A stretch of 64,000 nucleotides of DNA from Pelomonas sp. CA6 (GCF_022549225.1 NZ_JAKZFD010000010.1:62001-126000), one strand, 5' to 3'. Counted from the first letter of the stretch, positions 20,114-30,163 are shown. Numbers and translations are program-made. The notes: generated from the letters alone by a model not told the origin.

Positions 20114-21136
20114 TCAAATTCGGTCGCGCGTGGTCTGGCGACGCAGGGCTGCGTGGGCGGCCAGGTAGGCGCGCGCCTGATCCACGTCCTGGCGGATGGC
20201 GGCGGTCAGGGCCGAAAGGCTCTCGAAACGAGCCTCGTCTCGCAGTTTGTGCAGCAGTTCCACACGCACGAGTTTACCGTAGGCCCCATCGCGGCCCAGG
20301 CCGGCCGGCCAGTCCAGGCAGTGCACCTCCAGCAGCACGCGGCCCGCGTCCTCCACGGTGGGGCGCACGCCCAGCGAGGCCACGCCGGGCACCCAGTCGC
20401 CGTCCAGCCCCTCGGTGCGCACGACGAAGATGCCCTGCGCGGCCGGCCGGGCATGGGCGAAGCGCAGGTTCAGCGTGCGGAAGCCGTCGGCCGCGCCGTC
20501 GGCGCTCTCGGCCAGGCGGCGGCCCAGCTTCTGGCCGTGGATCACATGGCCGGAAATCGAGTAGGGCCGGCCCAGCAGCTGCTGGGCGGTCGCCAGGTCG
20601 CCGGCGGCCAGCGATTCGCGCACCGCCGAGCTGGAGACGCGCAGCCCGTGCACCTCGTAGCTCATCATGCGGGCGACGTCGAAGCCCAGGCGCTGGCCGG
20701 CGGCGTCCAGCGTGGCGTAGTCGCCCTGGCGCTTGGCGCCGAAGCGGAAGTCGTCGCCCACCAGCACATAGCGCGCGCCCAGGCCCTCGGCCAGCACGCG
20801 CTGGATGAAGTCCTGCGCGCTCAGCGAGGCCAGGCGCTCGTCGAAGCGCAGCACGATGACCTGGTCCACCCCGCAGCGCTCCAGTTCGGAGAGCTTGTCG
20901 CGCAGCGTCGCGATGCGGCTGGGCGCCAGCTCGGGCCGGCCCGCCTTGGCGGCGAAGAAGTCGCGCGGGTGGGGCTCGAAGGTGAGCACGGTGGAGGGCA
21001 GGCCGCGATGGCGCGCCTCCGAGTTCAGCAGCGCCAGCATGGCCTGGTGGCCGCGATGGACGCCGTCGAAGTTGCCGATGGTCAGCGCACAGGCGCTGGC
21101 GATGCCGGGATGGTGGAAGCCGCGAAAGACCTGCAT
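20114..21136 (-). CDS. ribF: Bifunctional riboflavin kinase/FAD synthetase (340 aa)
   Basis: The N-terminal nucleotidyltransferase domain has [17 protein letters not shown] (HxGH-type) and the C-terminal flavokinase domain has [13 protein letters not shown] and [13 protein letters not shown]. The enzyme converts riboflavin to FMN and then FAD in the cytosol. The start [11 protein letters not shown] at 21136 matches the usual N-terminus of the family. Longer in-frame extensions are Pro/Arg-rich and not credible. It is likely cotranscribed with ileS. Confidence 0.97.
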   Translation of the reverse strand: MQVFRGFHHPGIASACALTIGNFDGVHRGHQAMLALLNSEARHRGLPSTVLTFEPHPRDFFAAKAGRPELAPSRIATLRDKLSELERCGVDQVIVLRFDERLASLSAQDFIQRVLAEGLGARYVLVGDDFRFGAKRQGDYATLDAAGQRLGFDVARMMSYEVHGLRVSSSAVRESLAAGDLATAQQLLGRPYSISGHVIHGQKLGRRLAESADGAADGFRTLNLRFAHARPAAQGIFVVRTEGLDGDWVPGVASLGVRPTVEDAGRVLLEVHCLDWPAGLGRDGAYGKLVRVELLHKLRDEARFESLSALTAAIRQDVDQARAYLAAHAALRRQTTRDRI

Positions 21137-21185
21137 GGACGGCATTATCGGCGCCGCGACGGCGTGCGGCGGGGCGCGGCGGAGG

Positions 21186-22676
<1,491 letters not shown>

Positions 22677-22758
22677 GAACCCCACGACACGGCCCGGGCT
22701 CGGGTCCGGGCTTTCTGCGCCTGCGTCGGCCGATGGGCCGCGCGTCGGACACATTTCT

Positions 22759-22771
22759 ACACAAGTTGTGT
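22759..22771. promoter_or_regulatory. 13-bp palindrome upstream of the hybrid kinase gene
   Basis: ACACAA-G-TTGTGT is perfectly symmetric about its central base. It lies in the 169-bp gap between rsuA and the hybrid kinase, within a short AT-richer stretch, and overlaps a TTGTCA hexamer reading toward the kinase. It is a candidate operator, regulator unknown. Confidence 0.4.
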
Positions 22772-22845
22772 GACAAATGCCCTAGGAGCAACCCTGCTCG
22801 CGAGGTGAAACCCTGATTCCTGCGTGCGCGTTGTGGCAGGAGGGG

Positions 22846-23604
22846 TCAGGTCTTGCCTTCTCCCTTGATGGTGGCGAGTCCGCCCTCCAGCCAGCGCCAC
22901 TGGCCGGGCGCAAGGTCCTCGGGCAGCCACAGCGCGCCATAGGCGGCGCGGTGCAGGGCCTCGACGCGGTTGCCCACCGCGGCGACCATGCGCTTGACCT
23001 GGTGGTAGCGGCCCTCGGTCAGGGTCAGCTGCAACTGTCCGTCGGGCAGCAGCTCGGCGGCCTCGGCGCGCGCGGGCTTGTCCGCCAGGCGCGGGTCGTC
23101 TTCGTGCAGCAGCACACCGTCGCGCAGCGCCTGCAGGTCGTTCTCGGTCAGCGGATGCTTGCAGCGCGCGTGGTAGACCTTGGGTACATGGTGCTTGGGG
23201 CTGGCCAGCTGGTGCAGCAGCTGGCCGTCGTCGGTGAGCAGCAGCAGGCCGGTGGTGTCCTCGTCCAGCCGGCCCACCGGCTGGACCTCGCGCTGGCGCA
23301 GCGGCTCGGGCAGCAGGCTGAGCACGCCGGGATGGTGGCGGGGCTTGCGCGAGCATTCGTAGCCGGCCGGTTTGTTCAGCAGGATCAGGGCCTGCTCGTG
23401 GAAGGGCCAGGTCTTGCCCTGGACCTCGAACTGCAGGCCGGCGGTTTCAAAGAGGGCGTCGCCATCGTCGACGGTCTGGCCTTCCACGCGGACCAGGCCA
23501 TGGTCGATCAGCGCGGCGCAATGGCGGCGCGTGCCGAAGCCCTGGCTGAACAGGATTTGCGCGAGGGGGAGGGCGGTGGGCGAAGCGCGGCGGCGTGAAC
23601 TCAT
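22846..23604 (-). CDS. rsuA: 16S rRNA pseudouridine(516) synthase (252 aa)
   Basis: An S4-like N-terminal RNA-binding domain (LAQILFSQGFGTRRHCAALI) precedes the pseudouridine synthase domain. The catalytic Asp stands in VGRLDEDTTGLLLLTDDG, and ILLNKPAGYECS and LTEGRYHQVKRM are further family motifs. RsuA makes pseudouridine 516 in 16S rRNA. The ATG at 23604 gives the normal length. Confidence 0.94.
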   Translation of the reverse strand: MSSRRRASPTALPLAQILFSQGFGTRRHCAALIDHGLVRVEGQTVDDGDALFETAGLQFEVQGKTWPFHEQALILLNKPAGYECSRKPRHHPGVLSLLPEPLRQREVQPVGRLDEDTTGLLLLTDDGQLLHQLASPKHHVPKVYHARCKHPLTENDLQALRDGVLLHEDDPRLADKPARAEAAELLPDGQLQLTLTEGRYHQVKRMVAAVGNRVEALHRAAYGALWLPEDLAPGQWRWLEGGLATIKGEGKT

Positions 23605-23638
23605 GAGGAATCGGAGGCGGCGGGCCGCCCCGGCGTCC

Positions 23639-24667
23639 TCACCGGGGGCGGGAGCGGTCGGGGTCAGGCTGCGCAGGCGTTGACGAGGCCTGATTGTCGC
23701 GCCAGGCCGGGAGGTGGTAGGGCGCGCCCAGTCCCTGGGCGCTGCGCACCGCGTCGGCCACGGCGCGCGCCACCACCTCGGCGGCCAGCGCACCCAGCAG
23801 CCCCAGGTCGCCGTCGCGCCCGCTGGCGCCGGTGGCCAGCGCGAACATCACGTCGCCGTCCATCAGCTGATGCACCGGGTGGATGCTGCGCGCGAAGCCG
23901 TCATGCGCGATCTGCGCCAGCTTGTGGCACTGGGTCTTGCTCAGCCGCGCGTCGGTGGCGATCACGCCCAGCGTGGTCGCGCTGCCCGGTCCCGGGCCGC
24001 CCAGCGGCGCGCCATCCAGCAGGGCCTGCTCGGTGGACTGCGGGCGGCCGTCGGCGCCGCGCGGGCCGGCCAGGCGCTCGCCGCTGGCGCAATCCAGCAC
24101 GTCGCCGACCGGGTTGGCCACGACCAGGGCCGCCAGCGTCTGGCCCTGGACCTTCAGCGAGGCCATGCCCAGTCCGCCCTTCATCGCGCGTTCGCGGCCC
24201 AGCAGCTTGCCCACGGTGGCGCCCGCGCCGGCGCCCACGTTGCCGCGCTGCTGGTTGGGGCGGGTGGCGGCCTCGCAGGCGGCGTGGCCGGCGGCGGCGT
24301 CGGGCGTGATCGCCGGGTCGCCCAGCTGCAGGTCGAAGATCACCGCGGCCGGCACGATGGGCACGCGCGCCGCGCCCACCGCAAAGCCATGGCCGCGCTC
24401 GACCAGCCAGCGCATCACGCCGTCGGCGGCGGCCAGCCCGAAGGCGCTGCCGCCGGACAGCAGCAGGCCGTGGATTTGCTGCACCGTGTTCTCGGGCCGC
24501 AGCAGCTCGGTCTCGCGCGTGCCGGGCGCCGCGCCGCGCACGTCCACGCCGGCGCTGCAGCCAGCCTCGCACAGCACCACGGTGCAGCCGGTGGGCCGGC
24601 GCGCGTCGGTGTGGTGGCCGACGCGCAGGCCGGCCACGTCGGTCAGGCTGCCGGGGTCGGTGCGCAT
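23639..24667 (-). CDS. P1-family (DmpA/NylC-like) N-terminal nucleophile peptidase (342 aa)
   Basis: The protein begins SLTDVAGLRVGHHTD, the usual start of P1/S58 peptidases. LLLSGGSAFGLAAADGVMRW and GNVGAGAGATVGK are conserved. The self-cleavage site should lie before the Ser/Thr stretch GSATTLGVIATDA at about 228-240, where Ser229 or Thr231 would be the new N-terminal nucleophile. Members cleave beta-peptides, D-aminopeptides or nylon oligomers, and many have no known substrate. The ATG overlaps the stop of the upstream acyl-CoA dehydrogenase gene by one base (TGATG), so translation is coupled. Confidence 0.9.
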   Translation of the reverse strand: MRTDPGSLTDVAGLRVGHHTDARRPTGCTVVLCEAGCSAGVDVRGAAPGTRETELLRPENTVQQIHGLLLSGGSAFGLAAADGVMRWLVERGHGFAVGAARVPIVPAAVIFDLQLGDPAITPDAAAGHAACEAATRPNQQRGNVGAGAGATVGKLLGRERAMKGGLGMASLKVQGQTLAALVVANPVGDVLDCASGERLAGPRGADGRPQSTEQALLDGAPLGGPGPGSATTLGVIATDARLSKTQCHKLAQIAHDGFARSIHPVHQLMDGDVMFALATGASGRDGDLGLLGALAAEVVARAVADAVRSAQGLGAPYHLPAWRDNQASSTPAQPDPDRSRPR

Positions 24668-25779
24668 CAGCTGAACACGCCGGCCTGGTCCTGCATGCGC
24701 TGGCTGACTTCGCCCAGATGGTGCAGGCTGTCGCCGAACTGCATCTCCATCACGGTGAGGCGCTTGAAGTAGTGGCTGGAGATGTACTCGTCGGTCACGC
24801 CGATGCCGCCATGCAGCTGCGTGCACTGCTGGCCGACGAAGCGCATGGACTGGCCCAGCTGCAGCTTGGCCTGCGACAGCGCGCGGCGGCGGCTGTCGGC
24901 GCCGTCGCCCAGCTTCAGTGTGGCGAAGTAGCTCATGGAGCGTGCCAGCTCCAGCTGCATCTTCACGTCGGCCATGCGGTGGCGCAGCGCCTGGAAGCTG
25001 CTGATCGCGACGCCGAACTGCTTGCGCGTGTTGAGGTAGTCGGCGGTGATGGCCACCAGCCGGTCCATCGCGCCCACGGCCTCGGCGCACAGCGCGGCGA
25101 TCGCGACGTCGGCCGCCAGTTCCAGCACCGCCAACCCCTGGTCGGCGCCCACCAGCCGCGTGCCCGGGGCGCCATCCAGCACCAGCTCGGCGGCGCGCGA
25201 GCCGTCCTGCAGCAGATGGCCGCCGGCGCTGACGCCAGGGGCCTGTCGTTCGACCAGATACAGCGCCAGGCCCTGGGCGTGGCGTGCGGGCACGATGAAG
25301 GCGTCGGCCCGGTCGCCGGCCGGCACCAGGCTCTTGCGGCCGCTGATGCGGCCCTGGTCGTCGGCCTGGGTATCGCAGCGGTCCAGCCGGTAGCGCGCGC
25401 CGCGCTCCTGGTGGGCCAGCACCACCAGCGCGTCCCCGGCGGCGATGCGCGGCAGCCACTGCGCCTGCAGCGCGTCGGGCGCATGGGCGAGCACGGCGGG
25501 CGCCACCAGCGCGGCCTGCGCATAGGGCTCCATCACCAGGCCGCGGCCCAGTTCTTCCATCACCACCATCGCCTCGACCGGGCCGAAGCCCAGTCCGCCC
25601 TGCGCCTCGGGCACGGCCAGCGCGCTCAGGCCCAGCCCGGCCAGCCCGTCATAGGCCTCGCGCGAGAAGCCGCCCGCGCGCACGATGGCGCGGCGCTGCT
25701 CGAAGCCGTAGTCCTTGTCCACCCAGCGCCGCACCGCGTCGCGCAGCGATTCCTGGTCTTCGGTGAAATCGAAATCCAT
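24667..25779 (-). CDS. Acyl-CoA dehydrogenase family protein, short subunit (370 aa)
   Basis: This is the FAD-dependent ACAD fold: the N-terminal helical part MDFDFTEDQESLRDAVRRWV, the middle beta domain, and the C-terminal helices with QCTQLHGGIGVTDEYISSHY. The sequence after that motif is KRLTVMEMQFGDSLHHLGEV and lacks the YEGT-type catalytic Glu. It is one of a tandem pair with the next gene, 34 bp apart. Pairs of this kind often form alpha2beta2 enzymes acting on sterol side chains, cyclic or aromatic acyl-CoAs. The substrate is unknown. Confidence 0.92.
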   Translation of the reverse strand: MDFDFTEDQESLRDAVRRWVDKDYGFEQRRAIVRAGGFSREAYDGLAGLGLSALAVPEAQGGLGFGPVEAMVVMEELGRGLVMEPYAQAALVAPAVLAHAPDALQAQWLPRIAAGDALVVLAHQERGARYRLDRCDTQADDQGRISGRKSLVPAGDRADAFIVPARHAQGLALYLVERQAPGVSAGGHLLQDGSRAAELVLDGAPGTRLVGADQGLAVLELAADVAIAALCAEAVGAMDRLVAITADYLNTRKQFGVAISSFQALRHRMADVKMQLELARSMSYFATLKLGDGADSRRRALSQAKLQLGQSMRFVGQQCTQLHGGIGVTDEYISSHYFKRLTVMEMQFGDSLHHLGEVSQRMQDQAGVFS

Positions 25780-25813
25780 GGTCTGTCCTTGTATCTCGCG
25801 AGCTTGCGGGGGG

Positions 25814-27013
25814 TCAGCCCAGCAGGGTCTGGGCCACGATGTTGCGCTGCACCTCGTTGGAGCCGCCGTAGATCGTGGTCTTTCGATAGTTGAAGTAGTG
25901 GCTGGCCAGCGGCGCGCAGTGCGCGGCGCCGCCCGGCCACAGGCCGCCCAGGGCCTGGTCGCCCTGCCAGCCGGCCTCCATGGCTTCGTGGATGTAGGGG
26001 GTGGAGAAGGGACCGCCGGCCAGCATCATCAACTCGGCGTAGCGCTGCTGGATCTCGCTGCCGCGTATCTTCAGCAGGCCGGCGACGTCCAGCGACTGCT
26101 TGCCGGACTTCTCGGCCGACAGCACGCGCAGCACCATCATCTCCAGCGCGACGATGTCCACCTCCAGCAGCGCGATCTGATCCCGGAAGCGCAGGTCGTC
26201 GTAGACGCCCTCGGTCTTGGCGATGCGCTTGAGCCGCTCCAGCTCGCGCTTGGCGCGGTTCACGTCGGCGATGTTGGTGCGCTCGTGCGCGAGCAGGTAT
26301 TTGGCGTAGGTCCAGCCCTTGTTTTCCTCGCCGATCAGGTTCTCGGCCGGGACCTCGACGTTGTCGAAGAAGACCTCGTTCACCTCGTGCTCGCCGTCCA
26401 GCATGATGATGGGCCGCACGGTGACGCCGGGCGACTTCATGTCGATGAGCAGGAAGGAGATGCCGGCCTGCGGCTTCACCGTCGTGTCGGTGCGCACCAG
26501 GCAGAAGATCCAGTCGCCGTACTGGCCCAGTGTGGTCCAGGTCTTCTGGCCGTTGACGATGTATTTGTCACCGCGGCGTTCGGCGCGTGTCTTGACCGAG
26601 GCCAGGTCCGAGCCCGAGCCCGGCTCGCTGTAGCCCTGGCTCCACCAGACGTCGCCGCTCATGATGCCGGGCAGGAAGCGCTGCTGCTGCTCGGGCGAGC
26701 CGAAGGCCATGATCACCGGCGCCACCATCACCGGTCCGAAGGGCACCACGCGCGGCGCGCCGGCGAGCGCGCATTCCTCCTCGAACAGATGGCGCTGCAC
26801 CGCGTTCCAGCCCGGGCCGCCGAACTGCTTGGGCCAGGCCCAGCCATGCCAGCCCTTTTTGCCGAGGATCTTGGCCCAGCGTTGCAGATCGTCTTTGGAG
26901 AGGCGCAGCGCGTTGTGCACCTTGTGGCTGATGTCGGCCGGCAGGTTGGCGCGCACCCAGTCGCGGATCTCGGCCCGGAAGGCGAGTTCCTCGGCGGTGA
27001 AATTGAGGTCCAT
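25814..27013 (-). CDS. Acyl-CoA dehydrogenase family protein, long subunit (399 aa)
   Basis: A complete ACAD begins MDLNFTAEELAFRAEIRDWV. WWSQGYSEPGSGSDLASVKT is the conserved substrate/FAD loop and RKTTIYGGSNEVQRNIVAQT the C-terminal motif. The position used as catalytic base in medium-chain enzymes (YEGT) is Gly here (YGGS). AAGGAG precedes the ATG. This is the first gene of a three-gene operon (two ACADs, then the P1 peptidase). A possible TetR-type site lies in the divergent promoter region. Confidence 0.93.
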   Translation of the reverse strand: MDLNFTAEELAFRAEIRDWVRANLPADISHKVHNALRLSKDDLQRWAKILGKKGWHGWAWPKQFGGPGWNAVQRHLFEEECALAGAPRVVPFGPVMVAPVIMAFGSPEQQQRFLPGIMSGDVWWSQGYSEPGSGSDLASVKTRAERRGDKYIVNGQKTWTTLGQYGDWIFCLVRTDTTVKPQAGISFLLIDMKSPGVTVRPIIMLDGEHEVNEVFFDNVEVPAENLIGEENKGWTYAKYLLAHERTNIADVNRAKRELERLKRIAKTEGVYDDLRFRDQIALLEVDIVALEMMVLRVLSAEKSGKQSLDVAGLLKIRGSEIQQRYAELMMLAGGPFSTPYIHEAMEAGWQGDQALGGLWPGGAAHCAPLASHYFNYRKTTIYGGSNEVQRNIVAQTLLG

Positions 27014-27043
27014 CGTCGTTGTCTCCTTGTCGTGCGCTTTTTA

Positions 27044-27055
27044 GCACGGTCGTTC
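27044..27055. promoter_or_regulatory. Possible TetR-type operator in the acyl-CoA dehydrogenase promoter
   Basis: GCACGGTCGTTC contains the symmetric core ACGGTCGT and lies about 35 bp before the ACAD start, in the divergent gap. TetR regulators of acyl-CoA genes often use ACGnnCGT-like cores. A single short match is weak evidence. Confidence 0.3.
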
Positions 27056-27065
27056 GAAAAATCCC

Positions 27066-27081
27066 TGTCTCAGCCGAGACA
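27066..27081. promoter_or_regulatory. 16-bp inverted repeat before the isoaspartyl peptidase gene
   Basis: TGTCTC-AGCC-GAGACA is a perfect 6-bp inverted repeat, 30 bp before the ATG at 27111. It could be an operator or a small leader hairpin. Confidence 0.35.
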
Positions 27082-27110
27082 ATGGGCGGACAAAGAACCG
27101 GAGACCTCGG

Positions 27111-28106
27111 ATGCCCCCCACTTCCTCCTTCCAACCCGCGCTGGCCCTGCATGGTGGTGCGGGTACGCTGCAGCGCGGTGACATGTCCGCTGAGATGGAG
27201 CAGACCTACCGGGCCGCGCTGCGCCGCATCGCCGAGGCCGGCGTCGCGGTGCTGGCCGACGGCGGCAGCGCGCTGGACGCGGTCACCGAGACGGTGCGGC
27301 TGCTGGAGGAATGCGAGCTGTTCAATGCCGGCAAGGGCTCGGTCTACACCGCCGACGCGCGCCACGAGATGGATGCCAGCGTGATGGATGGCCCGAGCCG
27401 GCGCGCCGGCGCGGTGGCCGGCATCAGCCGGGTACGCAACCCGGTGCTGGCGGCGCGGGCGGTGATGGAGCACAGCGGCCATGTGATGCTGATCGGTTCC
27501 GCGGCGGAGGTCTTCGCGCAGCACCAGGGCCTGGAGCTGGTGGCGCCGGAATGGTTCGGCACCCCGCAGCGCCTGCGCCAGCTGCAGCGCGCCCGCGAGC
27601 AGGCCGGGGTGCCGCTGCTGGACCACGACGCCCAGCACCTGGAGGCGAGCATGGCGACGGCCGCGCAGCCGCCCATCGACGAATCGACCAAGATGGGCAC
27701 GGTCGGCGCCGTGGCGCTGGACGCGCGCGGCCAACTGGCCGCGGCCACCTCCACCGGGGGCATGACCATGAAACGCGCGGGCCGGGTCGGCGATTCGCCC
27801 ATCCTGGGTGCGGGCTGCTGGGCCGACGCCGCAGTGGCGGTGTCCTGCACCGGCACCGGCGAGGCCTTCATGCGCAGCGCCGCGGCCCACGAACTGTCGG
27901 CGCTGATGCGGCTCAAGGGCCTGAGCCTGGCGCAGGCGGCCGAGCAGGTGCTGTGGCAGGAGCTGCCGTCGGTGCAGGGGCAGGGCGGCCTGATTGCGGT
28001 GGACGCCGGCGGCGAGCTGCTGCTGGGTTTCAACACCGAGGGCATGTACCGCGCCTCGGGTCGCGTGGGCGAGCCGGTGCAGGTCGGCGTCTACAAGGAC
28101 GAGTGA
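27111..28106 (+). CDS. Isoaspartyl peptidase/L-asparaginase, Ntn hydrolase (331 aa)
   Basis: The N-terminus has ALALHGGAGTL, then the glycine-rich substrate loop FNAGKGSVYTADARHEMDAS. Autocleavage is expected before Thr197 in STKMGTVGAVALD, giving alpha and beta chains. STGGMTMKRAGRVGDSPILG forms the active-site wall. The enzyme hydrolyses isoaspartyl dipeptides and asparagine. GGAG precedes the start. It converges with the retropepsin gene, and the two stop codons are one base apart. Confidence 0.95.
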   Translation: MPPTSSFQPALALHGGAGTLQRGDMSAEMEQTYRAALRRIAEAGVAVLADGGSALDAVTETVRLLEECELFNAGKGSVYTADARHEMDASVMDGPSRRAGAVAGISRVRNPVLAARAVMEHSGHVMLIGSAAEVFAQHQGLELVAPEWFGTPQRLRQLQRAREQAGVPLLDHDAQHLEASMATAAQPPIDESTKMGTVGAVALDARGQLAAATSTGGMTMKRAGRVGDSPILGAGCWADAAVAVSCTGTGEAFMRSAAAHELSALMRLKGLSLAQAAEQVLWQELPSVQGQGGLIAVDAGGELLLGFNTEGMYRASGRVGEPVQVGVYKDE

Positions 28107-28107
28107 G

Positions 28108-28818
28108 TCAGTAGCGCTGGTCCAGCGTGAGGACGGAGTCCTCGCGCTTCATCTGGAAGCGGTTGAGGAAGCTGTTGCCCAGCAGTACCTGGCTCATCGC
28201 CGCGGGCACCACCATGGCCTCCACGCCGCGCACCTCGACCGCGCCCACGCGCACCGAGTCCAGCAGGATGCGATGGGCCGGCACCACGCCGTTGGCGGTC
28301 TGCATCAGTACCTGCTGGCCGCGGCGAAAGGGCAGCTTCATGCGTTCGGCGTCGGCCTGGGACAGCGCGACCGTGGTGGCGCCCGTGTCCACCATCATCT
28401 GGACGGCATGGCCATTGATCTGACCTTCGGTGATGAAGTGGCCGCGCGGATCGGCGCTGAGCACGATCTGGCGCGCCGCGCCCGGACCGCCAGCGCCCAG
28501 GCGGACCTGGGCCGCGCCCATCACCAGCGTCTGGCGCCGGCCATTGGCCTCCACCACCGCGCCGTCCGCGCCCATCGACACCAGGCGCACGCCGCGTGCG
28601 CTGTCACCCACGCGCAGGGTCTGCGGCTGGCCGTCGATCACCAGCAGCGCGGCCTGCGCGCCCAGGCTGCCCTGAAGGCTGACGGCGGGGCCGGGGGGCT
28701 GGGTTTGCGCTTGGACGGTGTGGTGGGGGGCCTGGGCGTGGGCCGGCGAGGAAGCCAGTGCCGCGGCCAGCGCTGCGACCAGCGTCGCGGCCGGTGGGAG
28801 GAGGGAGAGACGGTTCAC
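28108..28818 (-). CDS. Periplasmic retropepsin-like aspartic protease, TIGR02281 type (236 aa)
   Basis: A GTG at 28818, preceded by GAGGAA, starts a signal peptide that ends in ASSPAHA (about residue 28). A linker and a beta-rich domain (LRVGDSARGVRLVSMGADGA) follow. The C-terminal retropepsin fold has catalytic Asp in VQMMVDTGATTVALS and the second family motif VLLGNSFLNRFQMKRE. One copy of the fold is present, so a homodimer is expected. Bacterial members of this family are periplasmic and their substrates are unknown. The reading frame stays open far upstream through the repeat array, but the signal peptide fixes the start here. Confidence 0.9.
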   Translation of the reverse strand: MNRLSLLPPAATLVAALAAALASSPAHAQAPHHTVQAQTQPPGPAVSLQGSLGAQAALLVIDGQPQTLRVGDSARGVRLVSMGADGAVVEANGRRQTLVMGAAQVRLGAGGPGAARQIVLSADPRGHFITEGQINGHAVQMMVDTGATTVALSQADAERMKLPFRRGQQVLMQTANGVVPAHRILLDSVRVGAVEVRGVEAMVVPAAMSQVLLGNSFLNRFQMKREDSVLTLDQRY

Positions 28819-29190
28819 GGCGGGGCGTTCCTCTGTTGTGTGGAGCGGTGGTGCCTGCTGCGGTGAGTTGGGGGTGGTGGGTGGGCCGTGGGCGAGTTGG
28901 CGGGTTGGCGGGTTGGCTCCATTGTCTGCGCGGGGCGCAGAGCCCGCCGGGTCCCGGCCCGGCAGCCGGGTAACTTTTCCTGCGGGCCCAGGAAAAGTCA
29001 CCAAAAGGAGGGCCTGAATGCGATTTGACCGAGGCCCGCGCTGGGCACTGAGCCCTGGCCCGACGACCATCGGGGCGGCTCCACCGCTCAGGCCTTGAGT
29101 CGCTCGCCGAGTACGGCTCGACTCCACATCGGGCCTCTTGCCGAGACGCCTGCCAATTTCGCCGCGAGCAGCGACTGTATTTGGGGCGGA
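28819..29190. other. Non-coding interval before the repeat array
   Basis: No gene is supported. It holds three near-copies of GGCGGGTT at about 28891-28916, the 26-bp hairpin element at 28973-28998 with its conserved-looking flank ACCAAAAGGAGGGC, and about 190 bp of unremarkable GC-rich sequence before the array begins. Confidence 0.6.
28973..28998. repeat. Palindromic intergenic element (10-bp stem)
   Basis: ACTTTTCCTG and CAGGAAAAGT pair across the loop CGGGCC, followed by CACCAAAAGGAGGGC. From memory, elements of the form aCTTTTC...GAAAAGT-aACCAAAAGAAnGGC are frequent between genes in Burkholderiales. Only one copy occurs in this window. Role unknown. It might work as a terminator for transcription from either side. 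Confidence 0.55.
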
Positions 29191-29663
29191 GCGCCGGGCC
29201 GCCCCAAGCTGGCCCGCTTGGCGATACGGGTGGCTGAATGCCACCCGTATCGGCGTCCCCCTTGGGGACCGGCCAAGGTACGCCTTGGACGAGGGGGTGT
29301 TCCAGGGGCCGGCGCCGGGCCGCCCCAAGCCGGCCCGCCTGGCGATACGGGTGGCTGAATGCCACCCGTATCGGCGTCCCCACGGGGGACTGGCCAGGGT
29401 ACTCCCTGGACGAGGGGGTGTATTCCAGGGCCGGTGCCGGGCCGCCCCAAGCCGGCCCGCCTGGCGATACGGGTGGCTGAATGCCGCCCGTATCGGCGTC
29501 CCCACGGGGGACCGGCCAGGGTACTCCCTGGACGAGGGGGTGTATTCCAGGGCCGGCGCCGGGCCGCCCCAAGCCGGCCCGCTTGGCGATACGGGTGGCT
29601 GAATGCCACCCGTATCGCCGCCCCCCACGGGGGGCAGCCCAAGGTACTCCTTGGGCGGGGGGC
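29191..29663. repeat. Four tandem copies of a ~122-bp multi-hairpin repeat
   Basis: Units start at 29191, 29312, 29434 and 29556 (periods 121, 122 and 122; the last is cut short near 29663). Each unit contains hairpin 1 (GATACGGGTGGC, loop TGAAT, then its complement), hairpin 2 (GTCCCC...GGGGAC) and hairpin 3 (CCAGGGTACTCCCTGG). A longer GC-rich pairing (CCAGG..GCCGG with CCGGC..CCTGG) spans the unit junction. Differences between units keep the stems: hairpin 3 is CCAAGG/CCTTGG in units 1 and 4 and CCAGGG/CCCTGG in 2 and 3; hairpin 2 is GCCCCC/GGGGGC in unit 4; hairpin 1 of unit 3 has one change that becomes a G-U pair. The array lies between yajQ and the retropepsin gene, both on the minus strand. 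Its period is not a multiple of three. Confidence 0.9.
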
Positions 29664-29668
29664 ACCAT

Positions 29669-30163
29669 CTAGTCTCGGAAGTTGTTGTAGGACAGCGGCG
29701 TATCCGCGAACTCCTTCTTCAGCAGCGTGATCGCCACCTGCAGGTCGTCGCGGTTCTTGCCGGTCACGCGCACGGTGTCGCCCTGGATGGAGGCCTGGAC
29801 CTTGAGCTTGCCGTTTTTGATTGCGGCGACGATCTTCTTGCCCAGGTCGGATTCGATGCCGGCCTTGATCTTGTAGCTCTGCTTGAGCTTGTCGCCGCCC
29901 ATCTTCTCGGGCTTGGCGCTCATGTCCAGATAGGTGATGGGCACCTTGCGCTTGGTGAGCTTGTCCAGCAGCACGGCCTGCAGCTGTTCCAGTTGGAAAT
30001 CGCTGTCGCCATGCAGCAGGATTTCCTTCTCCTTGTCCTTGAGCTCCAGCTTGGCGCCCGTGCCCTTGAAGTCGAAGCGGGTGGAGACTTCCTTGGCGGC
30101 GTTGTCGACGCCATTGCGGATTTCGACCATGTCGGGTTCAAGAACGGTATCGAAGCTGGGCAT
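29669..30163 (-). CDS. yajQ: YajQ-family nucleotide-binding protein, UPF0234 (164 aa)
   Basis: [20 protein letters not shown] and [19 protein letters not shown] are the classic N-terminal motifs, and [20 protein letters not shown] is in the second ferredoxin-like half. The family binds nucleotides or RNA. A Xanthomonas member binds cyclic di-GMP and acts with a transcription factor. It is cytosolic and of normal length. The stop codon lies 14 bp from the last hairpin of the repeat array, which would be in its 3' transcript. Divergent from murB. Confidence 0.96.
   Translation of the reverse strand: MPSFDTVLEPDMVEIRNGVDNAAKEVSTRFDFKGTGAKLELKDKEKEILLHGDSDFQLEQLQAVLLDKLTKRKVPITYLDMSAKPEKMGGDKLKQSYKIKAGIESDLGKKIVAAIKNGKLKVQASIQGDTVRVTGKNRDDLQVAITLLKKEFADTPLSYNNFRD

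Noticed and set aside
28819-29628. N-terminal extension of the retropepsin frame through the repeat array, giving 506 residues
   Set aside because: The retropepsin has a clear signal peptide starting at 28818. The repeat period is not divisible by three, so the same DNA would encode different peptides in each unit.
29191-29663. CRISPR array
   Set aside because: Units are nearly identical along their whole ~122 bp, with no unique spacers, and no cas genes are present.
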